A DNA stretch of 64,000 bases from Candidatus Pelagibacter sp. TMED118 (GTDB lineage: Bacteria > Pseudomonadota > Alphaproteobacteria > Pelagibacterales > Pelagibacteraceae). This document shows, one piece after another, positions 16,441-24,124 of the stretch (positions within the stretch are counted from its first letter, which is position 1; every line of letters starts with the position of its first letter). The notes beneath the pieces are model-generated. The model saw only the letters and a list, made by a program, of their open reading frames with translations. It searched no databases and was not told the origin of the DNA. The position numbers and the translations under genes are program-made. The stretch covers positions 18,922-82,921 of the forward strand of contig NHFT02000003.1 in the NCBI GenBank assembly GCA_002170205.2, read 5' to 3'.

Positions 16441-18299
16441 GATAGATTTTCAGCAACTATATCAGCTACATCTTTAACTTTAATCTCTTCTTGATCATTT
16501 GGAGTCAATGGTCCAATACCTTGATTCATCATTCCATAACAAAAATTGCATCCTGTAACAACAGTATCAGCTTTAGATTCAATGACCTGCTCTGCCCTAA
16601 GCAAATGCGTTCTTCCCTCTCCTCCATCTTTCTTCCACCAAAGTGCACCTCCCGCTCCGCAGCATAGCGTTTCTTTACCACTTTCATCTAATTCAAAAAA
16701 TTCAGGAGCAGCGGCTTTAATAGCGTTTCTTGGTGCCGATACTTCATCTAAAGTTCTAGATAAATTACAAGGATCGTGATACGTGACTTTTTCAAGTGAT
16801 CCTGGATTTATATCAATTCTTCCTTCTTCTAATAATTCTGATATTACTTGAGTGTGATGTTTTACTTCATATTTAATTTCATGATACTTTTTATATTCTT
16901 TTTGAAGATTAACAACACAATGTGGGCACATTGACGCAACATTTTTAACTTTATTAAGTTGTTCTACATTTTGATCCATTAGTAGTTGATAAGTAAGTTT
17001 ATCACCTAATTTATTTGCTGGGTCTCCAGAGCATTGTTCATTACTTAAAACTCCATATGATACTCCTGCAGAATCAAGAATTTTTACAAAATTTCTTATT
17101 GAATTAATAAAATTTGGATCCATAGCATGTTTAGCAAAACATCCTAACCATAAAACTAACTCTTTATCTGAAGTATAGGCGGGTAATTCATCAAGTATAG
17201 CGCTTGAAGATGCTCCTTCTGTATTTCCAGTTTCTTGCAAATTTCTTAATAGCTTTTGGTACTCTTGAGGTACATCACCTTCAGCTAAAACTTGAAAACT
17301 TCTTATTTCATCAGCTTTTTCAACATGATTACCAACAGGACATACTTCTGTACAGGCTTGGCAAGTAGTGCATTCCCATCCAGCTTCAACATTTATTTTG
17401 TCAACAACATTTACATCACCACTTTTGAGCATTGGGTCTTTTAAGTCAAGAATAAAATGATATTTAGGATCTAAGATTCCACCACCTCTATTAGCGGGAC
17501 AGACTTCTGTACATCTTCCACATTCAACACATGTAAAAATGTCTAATGCTTGATCTTTACTTAACCTTGAAAGATCCAGTAGAAGATTATCTAATTCTTC
17601 TTCAGACGCTTCCAAATCAATAGGAATAGCACCGTGATTAGGTATCTCTGAAGGTCTTAGAAAAATATTAAATGGCGAAAGAACAAGATGCATATGTTTG
17701 GATTGAGGAATTAAAAATAAAAATCCACCAATTACTCCCGAATGCAACCACCAATTAATTTTGGCTCCCGCATTATTCATGAATGGATTTAAATGATGTA
17801 TTTCATCAATTAAATATGTAACCATTAATGTTGTAATAAATACTGTTACTAATGCAGATGTAGCAGAAAATTTTCCTAAAGCTTCAGGCTTAATAACAAA
17901 TCTTCTATATGCTAGTCCCAATATACCTGCGGTGCACAATATCGCCCATGGAGCTCCAAAAAAATAAAAATAGTTTTTTCGAATAGAGTCATTAAAAATA
18001 TATAAATCAAATGGTGTTAAGAAATGGTTAATAGTTATTAAGCCAAAAAAAATAAATCCGTACATAACGAGAGCATGTAAAACGCCAGCCGATTTTCTTT
18101 GACCGCTTGCTACCTTTTTGTGAAGAATTACTTCATTGAAAACTCTAATAATTCTTTTAGGCAAATCGTCAATTGAAAAGTCAGACTTTCCTTTCAAAAC
18201 TATTTTTAACCTTAAGAGTAGATGATATAAAAAGAAGGATATTCCTGATAAAAGGAATATAATTAAAGCTATTTGTTCTAATATGGAAAAATGTAACAT
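16437..18299 (-). CDS. membrane Fe-S oxidoreductase, probable ETF:menaquinone oxidoreductase
   Basis: This 620-aa fusion protein has an N-terminal membrane part (residues 1-230, about five or six helices) resembling the haem-b nitrate reductase gamma domain. A dicluster ferredoxin domain follows, with CVECGRCTEVCP (about 256) and CTTCQACTEVCPVG (about 310). Two CCG domains complete it: WLGCF, CSGDPANKLG, MCPHCVVNL, HDPCNLSR, CCGAGG (about 545) and GCNFCYGM. This is the HdrBC-like 'DUF224' membrane oxidoreductase found beside etfAB in many bacteria, where it moves electrons from reduced ETF to menaquinone. It is 8 bases downstream of etfA on the same strand. Electron acceptor and haem content are inferred from family knowledge. 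Confidence 0.88.
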   Translation of the reverse strand: MLHFSILEQIALIIFLLSGISFFLYHLLLRLKIVLKGKSDFSIDDLPKRIIRVFNEVILHKKVASGQRKSAGVLHALVMYGFIFFGLITINHFLTPFDLYIFNDSIRKNYFYFFGAPWAILCTAGILGLAYRRFVIKPEALGKFSATSALVTVFITTLMVTYLIDEIHHLNPFMNNAGAKINWWLHSGVIGGFLFLIPQSKHMHLVLSPFNIFLRPSEIPNHGAIPIDLEASEEELDNLLLDLSRLSKDQALDIFTCVECGRCTEVCPANRGGGILDPKYHFILDLKDPMLKSGDVNVVDKINVEAGWECTTCQACTEVCPVGNHVEKADEIRSFQVLAEGDVPQEYQKLLRNLQETGNTEGASSSAILDELPAYTSDKELVLWLGCFAKHAMDPNFINSIRNFVKILDSAGVSYGVLSNEQCSGDPANKLGDKLTYQLLMDQNVEQLNKVKNVASMCPHCVVNLQKEYKKYHEIKYEVKHHTQVISELLEEGRIDINPGSLEKVTYHDPCNLSRTLDEVSAPRNAIKAAAPEFFELDESGKETLCCGAGGALWWKKDGGEGRTHLLRAEQVIESKADTVVTGCNFCYGMMNQGIGPLTPNDQEEIKVKDVADIVAENLS

Positions 18300-18307
18300 A
18301 AAGTTAC

Positions 18308-19279
18308 CTATGTAGCGTTATTGATTTCCTCAGTTAATTTAGGAACAATCTCCAAAACATCTCCAACCACAGCATAATCAGCTATTTCAAAAATAGGAGC
18401 ATCCTCATCTTTATTGATTGCTAAAATATTTTTAGAACCTTTCATACCAACAACATGCTGAATTGCACCAGAAATTCCAACGGAAAAATAAAGCTTAGGA
18501 GAAACTACTTGACCAGAACTTCCAACTTGTCTATATGGAGGTAACCATCCCATATCTACTACCGGTCTTGATGATGCTACTTCAGCTCCCATAGAATTGG
18601 CTAGTTCTTCCATAACAGGAATATTGTCTTCGCTCTCGATTCCTCTGCCAACAGAAACAATTAACTCAGCAGCTGTTAAATCAACTCCGCTTGATGATTC
18701 TTGAAATTCTGCTTCTGTTTGTGTTCTAATATCTTGTTCAGAAAGTTGTACTTCAAAATCAACTTCACTGTCAGCACCACCTTCTTCAATTTCATCGCTT
18801 GAAAATGCGGCAGATTGAAAGCTTAATAGTGCTTGCTCAGAAGATAATTCAATGTTTGTTGCTAATTTTGCATTAAAGACCTGTTTGGAATACAAATGAG
18901 ATCCGTTATTAAAATCTACCGAAACAACATCACTAACAAATGGAATATTAAGCTTAGCACTAACTCTTGGTAAAAAATCTCTAACCATGTAAGAATGTCC
19001 CATTAAAACAAATTTTGGAGAAAAGTCTTTTACAACATCTGATAAAACTTTTGAATATCCATCTGCTGAATACATTTCAATTAATGGATTTTTAGCAGAA
19101 ATAAGTTTAGTAGCTTTAAAATTCTTAGCTTTTTCTTTTAATTCGTCTACTTTTTCGCCCATACATAAAATTCCTAATTCGCAGTTTAAATCTTTAGCAA
19201 ATTTTTGGCCAGCAACGACTGCTTCAACACTAAATGGGTGAATATTCCCTCTTTGATTTTCTAAAACAACTAATATCAT
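18308..19279 (-). CDS. etfA: electron transfer flavoprotein alpha subunit
   Basis: This 323-aa ETF alpha subunit receives electrons from acyl-CoA dehydrogenases such as the one encoded at 24.7 kb. The C-terminal FAD domain is clear: LIVSVGRGIESEDN, SSRPVVDMGWLPPYRQVGSSG, and KLYFSVGISGAIQH followed by GMKGSKNILAIN. A run of acidic residues (about 165-190) marks the linker between the N-terminal domain and the FAD domain. It overlaps etfB by one base. Linkage to the membrane Fe-S oxidoreductase points to quinone reduction rather than to electron bifurcation with FixCX, which is absent here. Confidence 0.94.
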   Translation of the reverse strand: MILVVLENQRGNIHPFSVEAVVAGQKFAKDLNCELGILCMGEKVDELKEKAKNFKATKLISAKNPLIEMYSADGYSKVLSDVVKDFSPKFVLMGHSYMVRDFLPRVSAKLNIPFVSDVVSVDFNNGSHLYSKQVFNAKLATNIELSSEQALLSFQSAAFSSDEIEEGGADSEVDFEVQLSEQDIRTQTEAEFQESSSGVDLTAAELIVSVGRGIESEDNIPVMEELANSMGAEVASSRPVVDMGWLPPYRQVGSSGQVVSPKLYFSVGISGAIQHVVGMKGSKNILAINKDEDAPIFEIADYAVVGDVLEIVPKLTEEINNAT

Positions 19280-20043
19280 TATATAACCTTTAATTTATTT
19301 TTTAAAATATCCATAATTTTTGAAATAATTGTGTCTGTATCACCCTCAATTTTTTCAGTTAATTTTTCTGTCTTAGGTAAAAATAGATTCAAAAAATTTT
19401 GAGACTGATTTCCAGGATTCACATCCAGAGTATTTAACTCTTTTCTTTTAGCTCCCATAATACCTTTTAGAGAAGGATATCTAGGCTCGTTTATTCCTGA
19501 CTGAATAGAAATACTTGCTGGAGTAGATAGGGTTACCCATTGAAACCAACCTGACTCTAATTCTCTTTTAACTTTAATTTTATCCTGTTCAACCTGTGTT
19601 TCAATTGCTAAGGTTGCTGTAGACATATTTAACATCTCTCCAATTAAAACGCCAGTCTGCCCAGCCCCAAGATCATCTGATTGTAGACCAGTAAAAATAA
19701 GATCAAAATTTTCTGTATTTAAGTTTTCAGCAAATAATCTTGCAATTGTTAAAGGATCAGTTGTAACTGATTCATTTTTTATGAAGATACCACGGTCAGC
19801 TCCTTTGGCTAAACCATCTTTAATTACTTTTGATGTGTTAGCTTCAGACCCTAAAGTTACAACAACTACTTCGGAATCATCTCCTAGGCTTTCTTTAATT
19901 TGTAAGGCTTCTTCAAGCGCATAAGAATCACTTTCGTTAACAACATAATTAACGACTGATTCGTCAATCCATTTTCCAGAATTGTCAACTCTGATACTGG
20001 ATTCATAACTTGGTATTGCTTTTGTTAAAACTGCTATTTTCAT
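19279..20043 (-). CDS. etfB: electron transfer flavoprotein beta subunit
   Basis: This 254-aa ETF beta subunit is the partner of EtfA. It begins MKIAVLTKAIP. Conserved segments include NESDSYALEEALQIKE (nucleotide-binding region, about 37-52), GLQSDDLGAGQTGVLIGEML (about 120-139) and PRYPSLKGIMGAKRKE (about 187-202). It is the first gene of the etfB-etfA-oxidoreductase transcript. No Shine-Dalgarno sequence precedes the ATG, and a promoter-like element (20050-20079) ends within seven bases of it, so the message may be nearly leaderless. Confidence 0.94.
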   Translation of the reverse strand: MKIAVLTKAIPSYESSIRVDNSGKWIDESVVNYVVNESDSYALEEALQIKESLGDDSEVVVVTLGSEANTSKVIKDGLAKGADRGIFIKNESVTTDPLTIARLFAENLNTENFDLIFTGLQSDDLGAGQTGVLIGEMLNMSTATLAIETQVEQDKIKVKRELESGWFQWVTLSTPASISIQSGINEPRYPSLKGIMGAKRKELNTLDVNPGNQSQNFLNLFLPKTEKLTEKIEGDTDTIISKIMDILKNKLKVI

Positions 20044-20049
20044 AGTTGG

Positions 20050-20079
20050 TCAATATAATCAAAAAAAATTATCAAACAA
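20050..20079 (-). promoter_or_regulatory. candidate etfB promoter
   Basis: On the minus strand TTG (20079-20077) is followed after 19 bases by TATATTGA (20057-20050), close to the TAnnTTTG form. Transcription would begin at or within a few bases of the etfB start codon. The AT-rich context makes chance matches easy. Confidence 0.3.
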
Positions 20080-20086
20080 ATAAAAT

Positions 20087-20102
20087 CCGACTACTTGGTC
20101 GG
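20087..20102. other. small hairpin upstream of etfB
   Basis: CCGAC (20087-20091) and GTCGG (20098-20102) form a 5-bp G+C-rich stem with a 6-base loop in otherwise AT-rich DNA. On the minus strand it is followed by ATTTTATTTGTTT, so it could act as a second weak terminator of the upstream minus-strand gene, or as an operator near the etfB promoter. It lies eight bases upstream of the promoter's TTG element. Confidence 0.35.
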
Positions 20103-20122
20103 TATTTGTATTATTGAAAAAA

Positions 20123-20189
20123 CAGGCTATAAAAGAAAGTTGATAAGCGGGGGAAAGTCTTTCAATCTTTCGCAATTTTTTATAGCCTG
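20123..20189 (-). terminator. long nested hairpin followed by T6, terminator-like or structured RNA
   Basis: CAGGCTATAAAA (20123-20134) pairs perfectly over 12 bp with TTTTATAGCCTG (20178-20189). Inside it, GAAAGTTGA (20135-20143) pairs with TCAATCTTTC (20162-20171) with one bulge. The loop carries the only G+C-rich run of the region (GCGGGGG at 20147-20153). Read on the minus strand, the stem is followed at once by TTTTTT, so it can serve as an intrinsic terminator for the zinc-ribbon gene ending at 20245, ahead of etfB. The nested structure and large loop are unusual for a simple terminator. No known riboswitch consensus was recognised. Confidence 0.6.
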
Positions 20190-20244
20190 ATAAATTTACG
20201 ATTTTAATAATATAGTATTTTTAGTAAGGTATTAAAAGGAAATT

Positions 20245-20652
20245 CTATTCTGAATCTTCTGTGGCAAACTTGGTCCAATCACTAGAAACAGCAGATTCAT
20301 CTATAGATGTTTCGGTCTCTGCAGCAACAGTATTGCCACCATGTCGTGCATCATCTTCGTATATATTTAAACTATCTTTCCTTACTTCATACTTATCTAG
20401 TTCTTGTTCTTCATCTTGACTATATAAAGAATCTTTTTCTTCACTATATAAGTCTAAGTCGAAAAAATCTAAATTTTGTACATACCCATTTTCCATCAGG
20501 TATTCAAGAAATGGTAGGTATGCCCTTTGCTTAAGATTAATTTTACATTTAGGACATTTAAGATTTTCCCCAATTTCAGAGGCAATTATTTCTTCTTGTT
20601 TTTCACAGGGACAGATTAATTCATCAATAACGTTATATTCTGGCTTTGACAT
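20245..20652 (-). CDS. hypothetical acidic protein with N-terminal zinc ribbon
   Basis: This 135-aa protein belongs to no family I can name with confidence. The first 45 residues look like a zinc ribbon: Cys14 and Cys16 in LICPCEKQE, and Cys33 and Cys36 in LKCPKCKINL, a spacing loosely like Trm112-type proteins. The remaining two thirds are strongly acidic and low in complexity (DFFDLDLYSEEKDSLYSQ, then EDSE at the end), suggesting a disordered tail. It lies 34 bases downstream of the GlmU-like gene on the same strand and ends before the structured element at 20123-20189. Two repeats of a DSLYS/DSLNIYE-like segment occur around residues 74-98. Confidence 0.6.
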   Translation of the reverse strand: MSKPEYNVIDELICPCEKQEEIIASEIGENLKCPKCKINLKQRAYLPFLEYLMENGYVQNLDFFDLDLYSEEKDSLYSQDEEQELDKYEVRKDSLNIYEDDARHGGNTVAAETETSIDESAVSSDWTKFATEDSE

Positions 20653-20686
20653 GATAGAACGAAGATATTATTTGTTTACTACTGTG

Positions 20687-21451
20687 TCAATCTTTTTTAT
20701 AGAGGCTCAAAAAAGCATCTTCTACCGAGGAAAAATCGACATTTCTTCTAGCCATAGCTGTTTTTGCAGTATTTTTAAAATCTTCAAAACTAATCTTTGT
20801 TGTCTTTCCTTTATAGTAAAAAGAAAAAAAAGGTATATGTCTTGGGGGAAATGATTGTGAAACAATGTTAGATCCCATTTCAATGACCGTACCTGTATTT
20901 AAATTTGTTCCTATCGCAGTTTTAACATGGTCTCCGATTATTGAACCAAGAAATATTGAGTTAGTATTAATTAAAGATCCATTCCATTTAATTGATATTT
21001 CTGAGTAATTATTCTTTAAGTTACTTGTAGTTGTCCCAGCGCCTAAATTAACCCAAGATCCAATAAAACTATGTCCAACAAAACCTTCGTGAGACTTATT
21101 TGAAAAAGGTTGAAAGATAGATGTATGAATCTCGCCCTTAACTTTACAATCATGATTTATTATAGAATTTGAAATATCTGAATGTGATTTAACTAGACAA
21201 TTCTCACCAATAAAAACTGGGCCATTTATTATAGTAAAAGGATCCACTTTAGCAGAATCAGCAATAAAAACAGGTCCAAAAGATTCATTTATAATAACAT
21301 CATTAAACGATGAGTTTGAACTCTCAATATTTTGGAAAAAATAATCAATTTTAGAAATCCATTCCCATGGATATTTTAAACCTTGCTTAGGCAAAAATAC
21401 TTTATCATTAATTATTAAATTTGAATGAATAATTTTATTAATACTGTCCAT
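20687..21451 (-). CDS. GlmU-like left-handed beta-helix protein, nucleotidyltransferase domain missing
   Basis: This 254-aa protein is built of hexapeptide repeats (GPVFIADSAKVDPF, GPVFIGENCLVKSHSD, VGHSFIGSWVNLGAGT, IIGDHVKTAIGT), the fold of acyltransferase domains in GlmU-type proteins. GSWVNLGAGTTTSNLKNNY matches the C-terminal part of the putative sugar nucleotidyltransferases common in Bacteroidota, which carry an N-terminal nucleotidyltransferase domain of some 150 residues. Here the N-terminus is only about 60 residues long and lacks a GxGTR nucleotide-binding motif, so acyltransfer or binding without nucleotidyl transfer is more likely. The start overlaps the stop of the upstream gene by one base. 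The true substrate is unknown. Confidence 0.7.
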   Translation of the reverse strand: MDSINKIIHSNLIINDKVFLPKQGLKYPWEWISKIDYFFQNIESSNSSFNDVIINESFGPVFIADSAKVDPFTIINGPVFIGENCLVKSHSDISNSIINHDCKVKGEIHTSIFQPFSNKSHEGFVGHSFIGSWVNLGAGTTTSNLKNNYSEISIKWNGSLINTNSIFLGSIIGDHVKTAIGTNLNTGTVIEMGSNIVSQSFPPRHIPFFSFYYKGKTTKISFEDFKNTAKTAMARRNVDFSSVEDAFLSLYKKD

Positions 21452-21978
21452 TATATTTCTATAAACTGTTGAATCATTTTAAAAGTTCCACCTAAATCCT
21501 TTTGATAATTTGTATCCAATACAACATTATAATATTTTTTTGAATTATCATAATTAAAACCCATTCGTACTTTAGTATTTGCAAAGAAACTTAGGTAAGC
21601 CCCAAATCGACTAAAAGATACATTTAAATCAATCATATTTTCGAAATTATAGCCTCGAATTTTCTGAACAAAAACTTCTCTCGGTAAACCCATCGAGTTC
21701 ATATCTTTGTAAGAGTACTTAATACACTTTGTGATGATCTGATCTGGATAAAAATTCAAAATAGAATCTTTCAGAAGAAAAGTTATTTCACCTTCCGCTT
21801 TTTCATAAAATAGTTTTGCTAAATCGAATGCAATATCACTATCTGGAAGAATTATTAATGTTGAACCATTATATAAATTTTTTGAATCAACGTCCTTGAA
21901 AACGTTTTTGTATTTTGTACTAATGAGAAATTTTTCTTTTAAGCTTAATTTTATTTTCATAAGGTAATTTAATTGCAT
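21451..21978 (-). CDS. hypothetical protein, GT9/DUF6913-like
   Basis: This 175-aa protein has no clear catalytic motif. The C-terminal half (NMIDLNVSFSRFGAYLSF, then TKVRMGFNYDNSKKYYNVV) resembles the region of GT9 heptosyltransferases and the related DUF6913 proteins in which an Asp-Leu-Asn segment is followed by an Arg-hydrophobic-Gly motif. The N-terminal half is basic and then contains a beta-strand LIILPDSD. ATG 21978 and ATG 21960 (six codons later) are both possible starts, and neither has a ribosome site. It diverges from the methylmalonyl-CoA mutase gene across only 40 bases. Translational coupling to the GlmU-like gene suggests a shared surface-sugar role, but this is inference. 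Confidence 0.55.
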   Translation of the reverse strand: MQLNYLMKIKLSLKEKFLISTKYKNVFKDVDSKNLYNGSTLIILPDSDIAFDLAKLFYEKAEGEITFLLKDSILNFYPDQIITKCIKYSYKDMNSMGLPREVFVQKIRGYNFENMIDLNVSFSRFGAYLSFFANTKVRMGFNYDNSKKYYNVVLDTNYQKDLGGTFKMIQQFIEI

Positions 21979-22018
21979 TAATTAGAATAATTAATTTTTT
22001 TAAGAGTTAATTTAAGAC

Positions 22019-23503
22019 ATGTCAAAAAATAAATTTGGAAAATTTCCATATGCAAAAGGTATATACAAGAATATGTACAAAGATCGGCTATGGACAATGC
22101 GACAGTATGCAGGCTTTTCTACTGTTGCAGAATCAAATTCGAGATATTTAAAACTAATACGCAATGGTGTAAGCGGACTTTCAGTTGCTTTTGATTTACC
22201 CACTCAAATGGGTTATGATTCAGATGATAATATGTCTTTTGGTGAAGTTGGAAAATCAGGAGTTCCAATATCATCTTTATCTGATATGGAAAATTTATTT
22301 AATGAAATTGATTTAGAAAAAATTTCTGTATCAATGACAATAAATGCAACTGCTCCAATTTTATTAGCGTTTTATGTTGCAGCTGCAAAAAAAAGAGGAG
22401 ATGATTTAAGTATTCTTAAAGGCACTTTGCAAAATGATATTCTAAAAGAGTATATAGCAAGGGGGACTTATATTTTTCCAGTTGAACACTCTTTAAGACT
22501 CACATCAGATATTTTTGATTTTTGTCAAAATAATCTTCCAAAATGGAATAGCATATCAATATCAGGGTATCATATTAGAGAAGCAGGAAGTACTGCTGTT
22601 CAAGAGCTTGCATTTACCTTTGCAAATGCAATTACATATCTGGAAAATGCTAAAAAAAAAGGAATTGATCTGGAAAGATTAACAGAACAGGTTTCATTTT
22701 TCTTCAATGCGCATAGAGATTTTTTTGAAGAGGTATCAAAATTTAGAGCAGCAAGAATAATATGGTCTCACATAGTTAAAGATAGATTTCAAATTAAAAA
22801 TACTAAATCGCAACTTTGTAGATTTCATGTTCAAACTGGTGGATCTACTTTGACAGCGCAACAAGTTGATAATAATATAGCTAGAACTACTTTAGAAAGC
22901 CTAGCAGCTGTTTTCGGAGGTGCACAATCAATACACACAAACGGAAAAGATGAAGCAATAAGTCTACCAACAGAAGAGAATGCTACAACTGCGCTAAGAA
23001 TTCAACAAATTATTGCTTATGAAAGCGGAGTTACACGTTTTGTCGATCCCATTGGCGATAGTAAAGTCGTAAGAAACTTAACTAAAACAATTGTTGAGCA
23101 GGTTAATTTAAAGATTGATGACATTTTTAATAAAGGCGGTATGGAAGTTTTAATCGAAAATGGCGTAATTCAGCAAGAAATAGAAGATTCAGCCTTTACG
23201 TTCCAAAAAAATATTGACTCTATTAAGACTGTAATGGTTGGAGTAAATAAATATAAATCTGAAAAAAGTGATACTGAAAATGTGAAACCTTTTAATGATC
23301 AATCTGATAAAAGAGTTTCTAGTTTGAAGAATTTTAAAGAAAAGCGTAATCAGAATAAAATGGATAAAGCTCTTAAAGAATTAATAGCTGCTGCTAAATC
23401 TGATACAAATTTAATTCCTAAAATAATTAATTGTTCAGAGCAGGATTGCACGTTAGGAGAAATAGTATTTGCTTTAAAACAAGTTTTTGGTGAATATTCA
23501 TAA
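22019..23503 (+). CDS. mcmA1: methylmalonyl-CoA mutase, large (substrate-binding) subunit
   Basis: This 494-aa catalytic domain of an adenosylcobalamin-dependent acyl-CoA mutase lacks the C-terminal B12-binding domain, so it needs a separate small subunit that is not in this window. RQYAGFST (Tyr30, equivalent to the Tyr that marks methylmalonyl-CoA specificity) and GYHIREAG (conserved Arg) fit methylmalonyl-CoA rather than isobutyryl-CoA. FFFNAHRDFFEE supplies the substrate His, and QTGGSTLTAQQ and GGAQSIHTNGKDEA are family-typical. The enzyme interconverts methylmalonyl-CoA and succinyl-CoA in propionate or branched-chain amino-acid metabolism. The C-terminal 70 residues are Lys- and Asn-rich. 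Confidence 0.92.
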   Translation: MSKNKFGKFPYAKGIYKNMYKDRLWTMRQYAGFSTVAESNSRYLKLIRNGVSGLSVAFDLPTQMGYDSDDNMSFGEVGKSGVPISSLSDMENLFNEIDLEKISVSMTINATAPILLAFYVAAAKKRGDDLSILKGTLQNDILKEYIARGTYIFPVEHSLRLTSDIFDFCQNNLPKWNSISISGYHIREAGSTAVQELAFTFANAITYLENAKKKGIDLERLTEQVSFFFNAHRDFFEEVSKFRAARIIWSHIVKDRFQIKNTKSQLCRFHVQTGGSTLTAQQVDNNIARTTLESLAAVFGGAQSIHTNGKDEAISLPTEENATTALRIQQIIAYESGVTRFVDPIGDSKVVRNLTKTIVEQVNLKIDDIFNKGGMEVLIENGVIQQEIEDSAFTFQKNIDSIKTVMVGVNKYKSEKSDTENVKPFNDQSDKRVSSLKNFKEKRNQNKMDKALKELIAAAKSDTNLIPKIINCSEQDCTLGEIVFALKQVFGEYS

Positions 23504-23541
23504 AAATTGGAACATCTTTTACACAAAAAAGTAAGAATCAT

Positions 23542-23547
23542 AGGAGG
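23542..23547 (+). promoter_or_regulatory. Shine-Dalgarno site fixing the LysM lipoprotein start
   Basis: A perfect AGGAGG sits 7 bases before the ATG at 23555. This is one of the few textbook ribosome sites in the window. It supports starting at 23555 rather than at the upstream in-frame ATG at 23507, which would also hide the lipoprotein signal. Confidence 0.85.
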
Positions 23548-23554
23548 AAAAATA

Positions 23555-24124
23555 ATGAATAAAAATTTAATGTTAATTCTGTCAGCTTTTATTATGATTA
23601 GCTGCTCTGGAACAGTTCCTAGTATTGGAAATGAAGCTTCTGTTCAAAAAGTTGAACAGAGTAGTGAAGAAGTTCAGCAACAGGAAGTATCAGTAGAAAC
23701 CTTTACTGTTCAAGAACCTGAATCACCACCAATTCCTGTTACTGTATTTGAGCCTTATATGATTAAAAGAGGTGATTTTCTTACAAAAATAGCTTTGAGA
23801 GAATATGGTGATGCATCTATGTGGAGAGATATTTATAGTTGGAACAAAGATGAAATTGGAGAAAATCCAGATAGACTTTATCCATATAATTTTTTATCGC
23901 TAAAAAGAGAGTCTTCAAATATCAGAGATTGTGTACCAGAATTTTTTGATTATACTATTCAGTCAGGTGATACAGCATGGAACCTTGCTCAAAGAGTTTA
24001 TGGTGATGAATTAGCTTGGGTGGTTATTTATGTTGATAATGCTGATCTAATAAAATCAAATGATGGCATTTTGCAACCAGGAACCTCTTTCAAGATGAGA
24101 AAAAAACTTGATCCTTGCAGTTAA
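23555..24124 (+). CDS. lipoprotein with two LysM domains
   Basis: From ATG 23555 the protein has 189 residues. It begins with a lipoprotein signal (MNKNLMLILSAFIMIS-C17) and a short Gln/Glu-rich linker. Two LysM-type modules follow: YMIKRGDFLTKIALREYGD (about 71-120) and YTIQSGDTAWNLAQRVYGD (about 135-185). LysM domains bind the glycan of peptidoglycan, so this is probably a periplasm-facing lipoprotein attached to the wall. It overlaps the biotin ligase gene by 10 bases and lies 51 bases after the mutase gene. A partner enzyme is not evident. Confidence 0.85.
   Translation: MNKNLMLILSAFIMISCSGTVPSIGNEASVQKVEQSSEEVQQQEVSVETFTVQEPESPPIPVTVFEPYMIKRGDFLTKIALREYGDASMWRDIYSWNKDEIGENPDRLYPYNFLSLKRESSNIRDCVPEFFDYTIQSGDTAWNLAQRVYGDELAWVVIYVDNADLIKSNDGILQPGTSFKMRKKLDPCS

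Noticed and set aside
20123..20189. A tRNA-like or tmRNA acceptor reading of GGCTATA/TATAGCC
   Set aside because: There is no T-arm GGTTCRA motif, no D-arm and no anticodon arm, so the pairing is only a hairpin stem. No known ribozyme or riboswitch consensus was matched either.
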